A DNA stretch of 32,281 bases from the NCBI GenBank assembly GCA_035630195.1, contig DASQLD010000722.1, positions 1-32,281 of the forward strand, in the 5' to 3' direction. Positions 1-7,884 of this stretch are shown in pieces. Positions within the stretch are counted from its first letter, which is position 1. Every line of letters begins with the position of its first letter. The position numbers and the translations under genes are program-made. Under the pieces are notes generated by a model that ran no database searches, had not been told where the DNA came from, and saw only the letters and a program-made list of their open reading frames with translations. The stretch comes from DASQDN01 sp035630195. GTDB taxonomy: Bacteria > Acidobacteriota > Terriglobia > Bryobacterales > Bryobacteraceae.

Positions 1-665
1 CGCATTCGCTCCTGCCACCATTCTGAGATGTGACTCAGGTCCTCCCTGGCGTAGCGATGTTCGACCAGTTCCAGGCTTCCGCGGCGATACAGGACAACGT
101 CGATCGGGAAGTCGACATCGGAGGCGCACAATCGCGTGGCATCGAAAGAAAGTATGCCAAGTTTGAAGGCGTAAAGAAGTGGATCGACGCGAGTGAGCGA
201 TCGCTCGAGAATCGGTTTCCCGAAGCCAGAGTTTCCGATGATTTGGTAGGGAGTATCCGGCCCGATCTCCACCCAGTTGCCTTGCGGATAAACCAAAAAT
301 AGCTTGTGGGCAGAGTCTGCTGACATCTGACCACCGATGAGCGAGTGGATGTTGAATCGAAGGTCGGATTCGAGGAGGGCCGGACCATCTTCCAGCGCGA
401 CGCGTCGGACTTGCGCCGCATACAGATTGACGATTTTAAAGAGACGATCGCGGGAGGAAGTTTCCCTCGAGTAAGCGTCTTCAAAGTAGAGGAGAACTTT
501 ATCGCGCAGCGATCGCAGCCCGGAGTGCAGGATAAAAAAAGAGAAACCGGGGCCCTGATATGTGGCCGCTTTTTTCGCCATTAATGATTCGCTACCGGAA
601 AGTACCCGAGTATCGGCGATGCCTACCAGCCCCTCTTCTACTGCGATGCCTAAACAAAAAGTCAT
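1..665 (-). CDS. Anbu-type proteasome-like peptidase (partial, 3' end off window)
   Basis: The frame stays open from an ATG at 665 down to base 3, giving 221 residues without a stop, and leaves the window at its left edge. The product starts MTFCLGIAVEEGLVGIADTR, which matches the start of Anbu (ancestral beta subunit) proteins of the Ntn-hydrolase superfamily. Removal of Met would expose Thr as the N-terminal nucleophile. The Asp of ADTR (residue 18) and the Lys pair at 31-32 sit where proteasome beta subunits carry Asp17 and Lys33. Anbu proteins are usually about 240-250 residues, so only a short C-terminal tail should be missing. The start overlaps the stop of the upstream amidotransferase gene as ATGA (662-665), which suggests translational coupling. 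Anbu is thought to form cytoplasmic self-compartmentalised rings; its substrate is unknown. Family assignment is from sequence; the functional link to neighbours is inference. Confidence 0.85.
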   Translation of the reverse strand, partial: MTFCLGIAVEEGLVGIADTRVLSGSESLMAKKAATYQGPGFSFFILHSGLRSLRDKVLLYFEDAYSRETSSRDRLFKIVNLYAAQVRRVALEDGPALLESDLRFNIHSLIGGQMSADSAHKLFLVYPQGNWVEIGPDTPYQIIGNSGFGKPILERSLTRVDPLLYAFKLGILSFDATRLCASDVDFPIDVVLYRRGSLELVEHRYAREDLSHISEWWQERM

Positions 666-1381
666 GAACTTTCTATTCTACGCTTGGCCGTTGCCAAGGC
701 GCGGAAAAGATCCAACTGCTCCGGGTAGCGGAAGATCTGATCTTCCGGGTGCCACTGAACGCCCAGAACGAAGCGCCGCTTCGGATGGTAGATGGCCTCG
801 ATCGTGTTATCGCGCTCGTCGACTGCGGCGACCCGCAGGTCGGGAGCAAGTGACTTGATGGCTTGATGATGACGTGAATTCACGGGCCAGATCTCAGCGT
901 CTGCTATCTCGTTCAACAGCGTTCCACTTTTGATAGCGATATTGTGCGCCGGGAGTGAGCGGTCCTCCGTACGCTGCTGATGTCCCTCCATGTGTTGGAC
1001 AAGCGTTCCGCCAAGAGCAACATTGAGTAATTGATGGCCTCGGCAGATAGCGAGGATGGGCATATCGCGTTCCAAGGCTTGGCGCACCAATGAAACTTCC
1101 GCAGCATCTCGATCCGGATCCGGCACATCCGTTTCGCGCTGCCGCGTTTCGCCATACAGAGCCGGATCGATATCGGTGCCGCCGGTAAGGATCACGCCAT
1201 CGAATTCATCCATTGCGAATGATTCTTCGGGCAAAATCGACACTGGGATGAGATCGGCAGCTCGTGCAGCCGTCTCATAGGGGGGGAGTCGATCCGCCTC
1301 CCGATAAATAAGCAAAACTCGGGTAGAATGGGGGTCTAGCCTAGTCGCTCTCCTGCTTTGTCCGCAGTCAATAGGAACCAT
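662..1381 (-). CDS. Class I glutamine amidotransferase-like hydrolase (PuuD/peptidase C26 type)
   Basis: The 239-residue protein has the class I amidotransferase fold signature. GGTDIDPALYGE (67-78) is typical of gamma-glutamyl-gamma-aminobutyrate hydrolases of the PuuD/COG2071 group. The nucleophile elbow is AICRGHQLLN with Cys113, and GVQWHPED supplies His211 and Glu213, so the catalytic triad is complete. Such enzymes cleave gamma-glutamyl amide bonds; the substrate here is unknown. The ATG at 1381 gives a 22-residue leader before the first beta strand (RVLLIYRE) and lies inside the ribosome-binding region of the divergent gene at 1384. A TTG at 1315 is an alternative start, but neither has a good Shine-Dalgarno. 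The stop overlaps the Anbu start by four bases, so the two are probably one operon, which suggests amidohydrolysis and proteolysis on related gamma-glutamyl or isopeptide substrates (inference). Confidence 0.85.
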   Translation of the reverse strand: MVPIDCGQSRRATRLDPHSTRVLLIYREADRLPPYETAARAADLIPVSILPEESFAMDEFDGVILTGGTDIDPALYGETRQRETDVPDPDRDAAEVSLVRQALERDMPILAICRGHQLLNVALGGTLVQHMEGHQQRTEDRSLPAHNIAIKSGTLLNEIADAEIWPVNSRHHQAIKSLAPDLRVAAVDERDNTIEAIYHPKRRFVLGVQWHPEDQIFRYPEQLDLFRALATAKRRIESS

Positions 1382-1383
1382 AC

Positions 1384-2241
1384 ATGTTGATTAGATTAGG
1401 GTATGACATTCAGTTTTCGATTCCGGCGCCAGTAGCGATGGTCGCCCTACTTCACGTCTATCCAGGACGCGCTGCGGACTTGCAGGAGCCCGATATCTTG
1501 AGCATAGATCCAGCTGTGCCAGTGGAGCAATATCTCGACGGCTTCGGAAACTTGTGCTCTCGTTTTCTGGCGCCGACAGGGCCGCTTCGTCTATCGGCAG
1601 AGACTGTGATCAAGGATTCCGGTCTTCCCGATCCCGTTTATCCGGAGGCTCGTCAGGTGCCTATCGACAAGCTGCCTGCGGAGACCCTTCAGTATCTGCT
1701 CAATTCACGCTATTGCGAGGTAGACCGCCTGTCAAATATCGCTACGGATCTGTTTGCGGATACCGCGCCGGGCTGGTCGCGCGTGCAGGAGATCTGCGAT
1801 TGGGTTCATTCGAAGGTGACATTCGGGTATCATTTTGCGCGATCGAACAAGACCGCGCTGGATGTATACACGGAGAGACAAGGCGTCTGCCGCGACTTTC
1901 AGCATCTGGCGATCACGCTCTGCCGTTGCATGAATATACCGGCCCGTTATGCTACCGGGTACTTGGGAGACATCGGAGTTCCACCATCGCTTTCTCCAAT
2001 GGACTTTAGCGCGTGGTTCGAGGTCTATTTAGAGGACCGCTGGTGGACATTCGACGCTCGGCACAATCAGCCGCGGATTGGTAGGGCGTTGATGGCGGTC
2101 GGCCGGGATGCTTCGGATGTAGCGCTGACGACCTCGTTCGGCTCATCGCAATTGACACAGTTCACGGTCACTACGGAAGAAATTATCACTCCGCCATCGC
2201 TAATTGATCTTGAAGGTCAGTCGCAGACCATCGTCGCTTGA
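1384..2241 (+). CDS. Transglutaminase-like cysteine protein of the Anbu-associated type
   Basis: The 285-residue protein opens with LIRLGYDIQFSIPAPVAMV, the N-terminal beta domain of the bacterial transglutaminase-like family (COG1305) commonly encoded near Anbu. The nucleophile is Cys169 in GVCRDFQHLAI. The segment FSAWFEVYLEDRWWTFDARHN, shown here in full at residues 208-228, places Asp224 correctly but has Ser209 immediately before AWFEVYL, where the classical triad has His. This may be a variant common in this subfamily or a real loss of the general base. AGGA at 1371-1376 precedes the ATG with suitable spacing, which supports this start. The gene diverges from the amidotransferase with only two bases between the longest possible starts, so regulatory sequence must overlap coding sequence. 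A double stop TGATAG ends it. Likely cytoplasmic; it may act as a peptidase or transamidase on the same substrates as the Anbu locus (inference). Confidence 0.85.
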   Translation: MLIRLGYDIQFSIPAPVAMVALLHVYPGRAADLQEPDILSIDPAVPVEQYLDGFGNLCSRFLAPTGPLRLSAETVIKDSGLPDPVYPEARQVPIDKLPAETLQYLLNSRYCEVDRLSNIATDLFADTAPGWSRVQEICDWVHSKVTFGYHFARSNKTALDVYTERQGVCRDFQHLAITLCRCMNIPARYATGYLGDIGVPPSLSPMDFSAWFEVYLEDRWWTFDARHNQPRIGRALMAVGRDASDVALTTSFGSSQLTQFTVTTEEIITPPSLIDLEGQSQTIVA

Positions 2242-2399
2242 TAGACTGCCCGGTTCATACTATACGCTCCAGCAACATTCCTGGCCGCCGCACCTACTGG
2301 GACATACCGCTTGTTCCAAGGCATTTCGGGTCCTGAGCGTGCCTCGAGTGTCCGGCTTTAGGCGGTTTTGGTATGCCGGAGTCCGGATGACTCACGGAT

Positions 2400-2980
2400 A
2401 GCTATGTGGTGGTTGGTAGGAGCCACGATGACGGTAAGACTGGTCCGACCGCGAATTCTCATCGCTCCGTCGGGACGTTCACGCCTACGATCCGACGCTG
2501 TGGCACGATCCGCAAAGGGCGAATGTGGCTGTTTCGGGCGCAAACGCCCGGTCAAGGAACGCGTCCCGAACACAGCCACAGTCGGCCGGATTGATTGGGG
2601 GAACGTCTTCATAACTAGTGATCGGGCCACAACTTTCACTCATCTTGCGCGGATGCTATCGACAGTATCTCGATGAGCACTCCGTCATTGAACGCGAAGA
2701 CGGTTCATTTTTGGATGCTGCTACGTACAAGATCGGGAATTGCCGAGAGCGAATCACGAGAGCAAATCAGAGACGGCGGCAAGACATGGACGCCGGCTCA
2801 CCGTCGCAGATTCCACATGTCAACTCGCGCTTCTTCATTCGCCGGTGGAGATCGGGAAACCTGTTGATGGACTGCCTCAATCCTCCGAACCAGAAGACCC
2901 GATCGTATTTGCCGCTACCTGAGCACTTACGAGGGGAGGTGGTGAAGCGAAGCAATGATGCTAGATGAATCGGACTGTGC
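2400..2980 (+). pseudogene. Decayed sialidase/BNR-repeat hydrolase gene
   Basis: No single frame is coding, but consecutive frames together spell a sialidase-family protein in the right order. VVVGRSHDDGKTG (about 2406-2444) resembles a BNR repeat. DVHAYDPTLWHDPQ (2474-2515) is followed after a frame change by GRMWLFRAQTPGQ (from 2517), together the DPxLWxDPxGRxWxFxAQ motif. LDEHSVIEREDGSF (2669-2710) continues in another frame as FWMLLRTRSGIAESESRE with RDGGKTWTPA (2709-2798). It returns to the earlier frame as QIPHVNSRFFIRRWRSGNLL (about 2807-2866). LSTYEGRW, a TGA, and SEAMMLDESDC follow in a shifted frame (2919-2978). At least four frame changes and a stop show the gene is dead. Comparable intact enzymes run to about 350-400 residues, so the ends are also lost. 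Family identity is from motif order and is fairly secure; the exact limits are not. Confidence 0.75.
2525..2579. other. Imperfect long hairpin inside the decayed sialidase gene
   Basis: The left arm 2525-2541 and right arm 2561-2579 pair over about 17 bp with two single-base bulges. The inner segment contains a second competing small hairpin (GGGCG/CGCCC at 2536-2549). It could be a chance fold or the trace of a small insertion. It lacks a T tract, so it is not a clear terminator. Confidence 0.4.
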
Positions 2981-3050
2981 GCAACGGAAAACCATCAGAC
3001 AAGACTCCGCTTCACGTGCCCGTAATTCAGCCCCGGAGGAAAATAGCACG

Positions 3051-4445
3051 TTAGCGAATCGCTCCTGTGCGCGCGAGAGCCGCGTCGAGTTCCTGCTCGG
3101 AGGGGAAACGGTCGAAAGTCCGATCGAGCAGTTTGCCGAGGAGGTGTTTGTCCGCGAAGTCCATTAGAGCGGTCCAATCCTCGGCAGTGAACGCGTGGCC
3201 GTGTTTGGCGTAGTTCACTCCCAGCCGTTCTTTAGCGTGGAATAGCTCGTATGCGGGAAGGGCGCCCTTGATTGATTGCTTGACTGCTTCAGGCAGCGAA
3301 ATTGTATCGGTATCACCTTCCAAGGCAATAAACGGACGCGGGGCGCAAAGCGCAAGGAACCAATGTTGATCGAAGGGTAGTTTCTCCCTTTGTCCCCAGA
3401 ACTCGTGCAGATTTGGCGAGAACCAGTTGGGATACTTCTTCTGCATGATGTCTAGTGTTTCGCTTTTGCGCGGTCCCGCGAAACGATATGCGCCCATGCC
3501 TCCTCCGCCAGTCACGACCGGGGCTCCCATGAATCGTTCGTCGAACGCCGCTGCGATCATGGCGGCTTTTCCGTTGCGCGATGCGCCAGTGATGACGAGT
3601 TTAGTTTTATCGATCGCCTTGTCTGTCTCGAGGTAGTCGGCCGCCCGCGAGCCGCCCCACGCCCAGCCCGCAAGGATGCCCCAGTCATAGCCCGGATACG
3701 CTGGATAGAAACGGGTGTTTCGGAAGGCCCAACTGCCGTCAGCGTTGCGCAATGTCGTATCTTCCGCGCAATCGTTAGGGTTAAACGTCACCAGTGCGTA
3801 GCCCCGGTGAAAGACATCTGCGTAACGATTCGCAAACGCCTGCGCTGTGACAGGTTCCCGTGGATTCGGAGGCGGACCGTGCGTTCCATTCGGCGGCGGA
3901 CCCACCATCAACAGGACATTCTCACCCCTACCTTGATTGGGACCCAGCGGCAGTCGGGGCAGCGCGACTGCACCCGGGGGCGTGCCGCTCAGCAAAATGA
4001 TGGCAGGGAAGGGGCCGCCCTCGGAGGGAGAGAAGAGGCCTATGCTCAGACCAAGGTTGTTCTGCGGACCGAAGGTGAGATGCACTAGACGGTACGTCAC
4101 CTTTCCGTCGAGCACCGTTTCGGACTTCACTTGTTTTCCCTTGACGTTTTTTGGCGCCGGCGGAGCCTGTCCTACGGCGTAATACGCAAGGATGCGTTTC
4201 ATCTCCTCACGCCGCTTCCGCCATTGCTGCTGAGAAGTGACCTTCGTCCCGCTGTTCATCACCATAACGTCGGGCATTTCCGTACGGACCGGCAACTCGT
4301 TTACACCCGGCATTTTTCCGACTGACGCTTTGATAGCTGGAATCGGGATCTCTCGCGGGTCAGGACCCGTTGCTACGGAAGTAACTTGAGCAAGGCCTGA
4401 GACAGCAATTGCGAGGAATGCTATGGAAAGGCGTGGTCGAATCAT
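3051..4445 (-). CDS. Secreted CE15-type (glucuronoyl esterase-like) alpha/beta hydrolase
   Basis: The 464-residue protein has an N-terminal signal sequence (about residues 1-20, ending near GLAQ), then an alpha/beta-hydrolase fold. The nucleophile elbow ITGASRNGKAAM (Ser about 289) matches the G-x-S-R-x-G-K signature of CE15 glucuronoyl esterases, with Ala where many fungal enzymes have Cys. FWGQREKLPFDQHWF and LCAPRPFIAL are also typical of CE15, and YAKHGHAFTAEDW near residue 415 carries the catalytic His. CE15 enzymes cleave esters between lignin and glucuronic acid of xylan; the true substrate here is not shown. The ATG at 4445 is chosen because it begins directly at the signal peptide; a TTG at 4463 overlapping the previous stop is possible. 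It lies 14 bases after the 4460-6877 gene and is probably co-transcribed with it. Confidence 0.8.
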   Translation of the reverse strand: MIRPRLSIAFLAIAVSGLAQVTSVATGPDPREIPIPAIKASVGKMPGVNELPVRTEMPDVMVMNSGTKVTSQQQWRKRREEMKRILAYYAVGQAPPAPKNVKGKQVKSETVLDGKVTYRLVHLTFGPQNNLGLSIGLFSPSEGGPFPAIILLSGTPPGAVALPRLPLGPNQGRGENVLLMVGPPPNGTHGPPPNPREPVTAQAFANRYADVFHRGYALVTFNPNDCAEDTTLRNADGSWAFRNTRFYPAYPGYDWGILAGWAWGGSRAADYLETDKAIDKTKLVITGASRNGKAAMIAAAFDERFMGAPVVTGGGGMGAYRFAGPRKSETLDIMQKKYPNWFSPNLHEFWGQREKLPFDQHWFLALCAPRPFIALEGDTDTISLPEAVKQSIKGALPAYELFHAKERLGVNYAKHGHAFTAEDWTALMDFADKHLLGKLLDRTFDRFPSEQELDAALARTGAIR

Positions 4446-4459
4446 CACACGCCACTCTA

Positions 4460-6877
4460 TCAATAGCGGATCGTTGTCGCTCGCCCTTCTTGTTCACCGC
4501 GGAACCACAGGAATAGCGGCGCTCTTGGAGTGGGAGATGGCCACGGCACCGGAATCCGCAACGATTGTTTACTGCCTTCACCTGTAATGGGGGCAGGTAA
4601 TCCGAGCACGTCATGTCCGGAATTGGCGTCCCAACCGGTTTTGCCTACCAGCTCCAAATCATTGCCAGTTAAGATGCCGACGTAGATACCTTCGCCTACG
4701 GATTCCTCAGTGAGTTTGAAATCATCAATGCGAGGCAGACGCAACACGCGTCCGATTTCAAAGGGCGGGGAGGCGCTGCCCCGGCCATCTTCGAGGACTG
4801 CGGTGATGAGACACCCTCCGGGCCAAACACCGGGATCGAGAGACAGGAACAATGTCTCTTCGTGCATTTTGTTGAGTTTTACGCGTTCCTTCTCCATTCC
4901 CGCCTGGACCTTGACTGTACTCGCTCTTGCGTTACGACAACTCAGGGTGACCGACGGTTCGGAGCCCGCAGCGGTGACCTGCATCATGACTCCAATCTGC
5001 ACACCGGCCGGCAACTCTCCCGCGCGAAGCTTGATCTGCAGATCGGAAGGTAGAGATGGATCCGCGCTTCGGATTCGCGGGCGCGGACCGGCAAAACGCA
5101 ATGCGCCAGCAAGCACTACCGGATGTGCGAAACCTTTGATCGAGACACTCAAATCGAGCGTTTCACCTTCCTTGAAATCCCTCGACGGCACAACATGAAC
5201 CGCGCGCTCTCGTTGTCCTTGATCACCGTCCTTCAACTCGAATCGAAGCCCGTCGGCGGCGAGCCCTGTGATGCTATTCAACTCGTTACCGCGCAACGTA
5301 AACTTCTGGTCGCGTTCCCGTTCGTTAAGGATGATCGGCAGGTGTTCGATCTTCGGAGGCTCCGGCAGTACCTGTACGTCCACGGGGTGTGGCTTACCGT
5401 CGGCTTGCGACAGAAGCAGCGAGTAATCGCCGGCTGCCATATGTGTGGCATCGATCTGCACTTCGAGTGTGTTCTGCGGACCCTTTCGCCGCCCGTGCGG
5501 AAGCGAAAACGGCACGGAAGTAGGCTGCACGTATTTGTCGTCCTTCTTCACGATCGCCGCCTTTTCGACGAATTGAAAGTCAGCTCCGGTGAGGTGAATC
5601 AATTGCTTTCCGGAATGCTGCTGCAACCTGTTTTGCGATGTTGGAGTCAACCGCGCTGACCCAAACTTGCCCAGTTCATCAACGTAGATTTCGCCACTTG
5701 CCCGGAACGAATCCCAGTCCCACGATCCACTCAGAGTGTATTTCCCGGGCCCGATCGAGGTTCCGGAAAGATTAATTTCCAGGCGGGGTTGGTCTGTCAC
5801 CGGTGTCACTTGGACAGGTGTTACCGAACCAGTTTGACTGACTAGTGACCAATTGCGGATGCGGCCGGCTAGTTTCCATTGGCCCTCCGGAACACCCATC
5901 GATACGAATGATTTCAGACCTGCCGGCACATGATTTGGAGGCGTCACTGTCAGCTTTGGAGGACCCGAGTCCGGGATTCGGATCGCCCACAGATACGCCA
6001 GTCTCTTTCGGCTCTTGTACGGATCGCGACCCGTGCAGAGCGAAACCGCGGAGTCTGCCGAAGGCTGCGAATAGGCGGAACGGAAATCGGCGTCGGGAAA
6101 CAACAGCGTTTTCAAGTTGAGAGCCATTGCCGTTCCCCCTGCGGCAATGCCAACGGTGCTGCCAAGGAACATCCCTGCGACGGTCGCGGCCAAGCCTGCT
6201 GTCTGGCTAACTCGTTGGCTACCTGACGGGGAAATCGGATCAAAAGAGGAGAGCGCTGGATTTAGCGTACGGAGCGCGGCGAGGGTCTGCTCATTCAAGG
6301 GCGCGTTGCGGTCAATCTTCCCGCTGATGCCATATTGACCGGCAAAGCCGTGAAGCGCCGCTCCTAGGCTTTCTGTATTTCCAAACTCCTCATAGCTTGC
6401 AATTGCCTGCAGAACTGTCTCCGTTTGCGCTGTCTTCTCGGCGTAATCCGCCAATTGTGCGACCAGTTCCTGATCCTTCGCCAGAAATCCTTTTAGCTTG
6501 CGCGTACTCAGACCGGAGGGTCCATATACATACATGGCCAGCGAAGCACGGAACGGAGCCTTCCATCGCGCGGGCACATCGGCGTTTTTCGATTCGAGAA
6601 TTATAAAATTGAGCTCTTGGTCGGGCTGTGGCACCGACGCAACCAGCACGACGGCAACCTCACCGCTCCGCTTCTCATTCGTACGCAACGAGGGCGCATA
6701 CACGATCTCATCGCCTTCCTCAATCTGGTTGACCTTCCAGAGCGGAATAGAGGGCGACTGTGGCGTACGTTGGACAGTCACTTCGATGCCGCCTAGCGGC
6801 CTCCCGGCCGGACAAAGGGGAACCGCTGAAGCGCAACTCACGAGAATAAAGACTAAGCCGAGTGCTTTGTATCCCAA
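4460..6877 (-). CDS. Large secreted or lipid-anchored protein of unknown function
   Basis: The 805-residue protein is not recognised. It starts with a hydrophobic leader MGYKALGLVFILVSCASA. The sequence LVSC fits a loose lipobox, so a lipoprotein is possible, as is ordinary signal-peptidase cleavage. Residues 30-130 look globular. Residues 226-253 form a glycine/alanine-rich hydrophobic stretch that could be a membrane or glycine-zipper segment. From about 300 on the protein is beta-rich with repeated Ig/IPT-like units (for example LEINLSGTSIGPGKYTLSG and KFTLRGNELNSITGL). The start is a TTG at 6877: an in-frame TAA lies just upstream and the signal peptide begins there. It precedes the CE15-type esterase on the same strand. 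A cell-surface adhesion or scaffold role is only a guess. Confidence 0.75.
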   Translation of the reverse strand: MGYKALGLVFILVSCASAVPLCPAGRPLGGIEVTVQRTPQSPSIPLWKVNQIEEGDEIVYAPSLRTNEKRSGEVAVVLVASVPQPDQELNFIILESKNADVPARWKAPFRASLAMYVYGPSGLSTRKLKGFLAKDQELVAQLADYAEKTAQTETVLQAIASYEEFGNTESLGAALHGFAGQYGISGKIDRNAPLNEQTLAALRTLNPALSSFDPISPSGSQRVSQTAGLAATVAGMFLGSTVGIAAGGTAMALNLKTLLFPDADFRSAYSQPSADSAVSLCTGRDPYKSRKRLAYLWAIRIPDSGPPKLTVTPPNHVPAGLKSFVSMGVPEGQWKLAGRIRNWSLVSQTGSVTPVQVTPVTDQPRLEINLSGTSIGPGKYTLSGSWDWDSFRASGEIYVDELGKFGSARLTPTSQNRLQQHSGKQLIHLTGADFQFVEKAAIVKKDDKYVQPTSVPFSLPHGRRKGPQNTLEVQIDATHMAAGDYSLLLSQADGKPHPVDVQVLPEPPKIEHLPIILNERERDQKFTLRGNELNSITGLAADGLRFELKDGDQGQRERAVHVVPSRDFKEGETLDLSVSIKGFAHPVVLAGALRFAGPRPRIRSADPSLPSDLQIKLRAGELPAGVQIGVMMQVTAAGSEPSVTLSCRNARASTVKVQAGMEKERVKLNKMHEETLFLSLDPGVWPGGCLITAVLEDGRGSASPPFEIGRVLRLPRIDDFKLTEESVGEGIYVGILTGNDLELVGKTGWDANSGHDVLGLPAPITGEGSKQSLRIPVPWPSPTPRAPLFLWFRGEQEGRATTIRY

Positions 6878-7306
6878 TATTCGATTTTACCGTCTCGCTC
6901 TCGGGCGAGTAAGTCCACGGGTCATGAATTCTTTGACGGTCAAGCATCTTCACGATAAAGATACTTGACAGACAAAAATCGCCAGAATGTCCGCAGATGA
7001 GTTCAGCCCGAGTGGGGAGGAATCTCACGAAAGCGATTTTCGATTCAGGCTCAGATCGTCTTTGAGGTACCAGTTCTCGCCGCTCTCCCCGTGGCTTGGA
7101 CGCTTCCGGAATTTCGTTTCCGGCTTGCGATCGCGTTCATCAGCCATGTGATCGTGCGCGTCTGATCGCCGTTGGCTTCATTCCGAAGCACTAGCTTTTT
7201 GAAGGTGCCGCGCCAGAAACATCGACGACCCTTCCGCGCGCCGCTGGTCGCGCGGAAGCTTGTTGCGTTTGCCCCTCGCTCCGGGTTGGAATGCGAATTA
7301 TTTAGA
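6878..7306. other. Intergenic region without a convincing gene
   Basis: No gene is supported. A 40-codon minus-strand frame (7025-7147, starting MADERDRKPETKF) is open but has no Shine-Dalgarno and no recognisable relatives. The only clear structure is the perfect hairpin at 7231-7258. The right part probably held the promoter of the MarR gene that is now decayed, and the left part the promoter of the minus-strand gene ending at 4460. Confidence 0.5.
7231..7258. terminator. Perfect 10-bp GC-rich hairpin
   Basis: CTTCCGCGCG (7231-7240) and CGCGCGGAAG (7249-7258) pair perfectly around an 8-base loop. On the plus strand it is followed by a short mixed T-rich run (CTTGTTGCGTTTG), so it may be a weak terminator or a remnant structure just upstream of the decayed MarR gene. 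Confidence 0.35.
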
Positions 7307-7735
7307 ATGGGAGGAAATCAAAGTCGATCGGAGAATTGGTAGAGCGCGTAGGTTTGGGTTTCGGCAAATGCGCTCGGCCCATGATCACCAGCCAAGTTAT
7401 TGCCGAGCAGTTCGGCATACATACTACGGATCTTGAATGTCTCGGTTGATTCTTATGAGTCAGCAGGTTTTGGCAGGTGACTGGCCCGCGCGACGGGCCT
7501 CATGTCCAGCGCGGTTACGGCCTTAATCGATCGCCTCGAGAAAGCCCGCCACGGTACCCGAACTGAAGGTCCTGGTAACGGGCCTCTTCAACAGGTTCGC
7601 ATCGGCCGAAGCGATTGATCCCAGGAAGTTTACGCCCCTCTCCGGAGCCAGATGTTTTGCCTTATGGTCCAGTTTCAGCGCGCATGAGTCGGAATTGATC
7701 GCAAACTTCATTGCCCGACGTGCGGATGTCGCCCC
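7307..7735 (+). pseudogene. Decayed MarR-family transcriptional regulator gene
   Basis: Three frames together spell a MarR-type winged helix protein. The first segment reads ELVERVGLGFG and then MITSQVIAEQFGIHTTDLEC, ending in TGA at 7447-7449; this is the helix before the winged helix. A second frame (7481-7549) gives LARATGLMSSAVTALIDRLE plus KAR, the recognition-helix region of MarR proteins. A third frame (7656-7733) gives FSAHESELIANFIARRADVA, the C-terminal dimerisation helix. The order and spacing fit a protein of about 150 residues. At least two frameshifts and stops make it non-functional. ATG at 7307 begins a short frame that is also shifted relative to the first segment. MarR genes normally regulate a neighbour; the former target is not apparent. 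Confidence 0.75.
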
Positions 7736-7841
7736 AGGTTGCGTCGGAAGATCCGCAGAGAGGAGCCCTCGAACGCAGCCGGCCGCTAATGTCGACTAGA
7801 ACGCAGGAATTTGAGAGATTGCTGAGGAATCAAGTCTAAAG

Positions 7842-7875
7842 GTCCCTACGGCAAGTTGACTCTTGCCGTAGGGAC
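7842..7875 (-). terminator. Strong 14-bp hairpin, terminator of the P-domain gene
   Basis: GTCCCTACGGCAAG (7842-7855) and its exact complement (7862-7875) form a 14-bp stem with a 6-base loop. It lies 9 bases past the stop of the minus-strand gene ending at 7885. On that strand the hairpin is followed by CTTTAGACTTG, a modest T-rich stretch. It is the clearest intrinsic-terminator-like element in the window. Confidence 0.7.
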
Positions 7876-7884
7876 TGAACGATC

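Noticed and set aside
35..484. A 149-codon minus-strand frame at the left edge
   Set aside because: It overlaps the Anbu gene in another frame of the same strand and lacks family features.
4710..5198. A 162-codon plus-strand frame
   Set aside because: It is antisense to the 805-residue secreted protein and shows no protein-like features.
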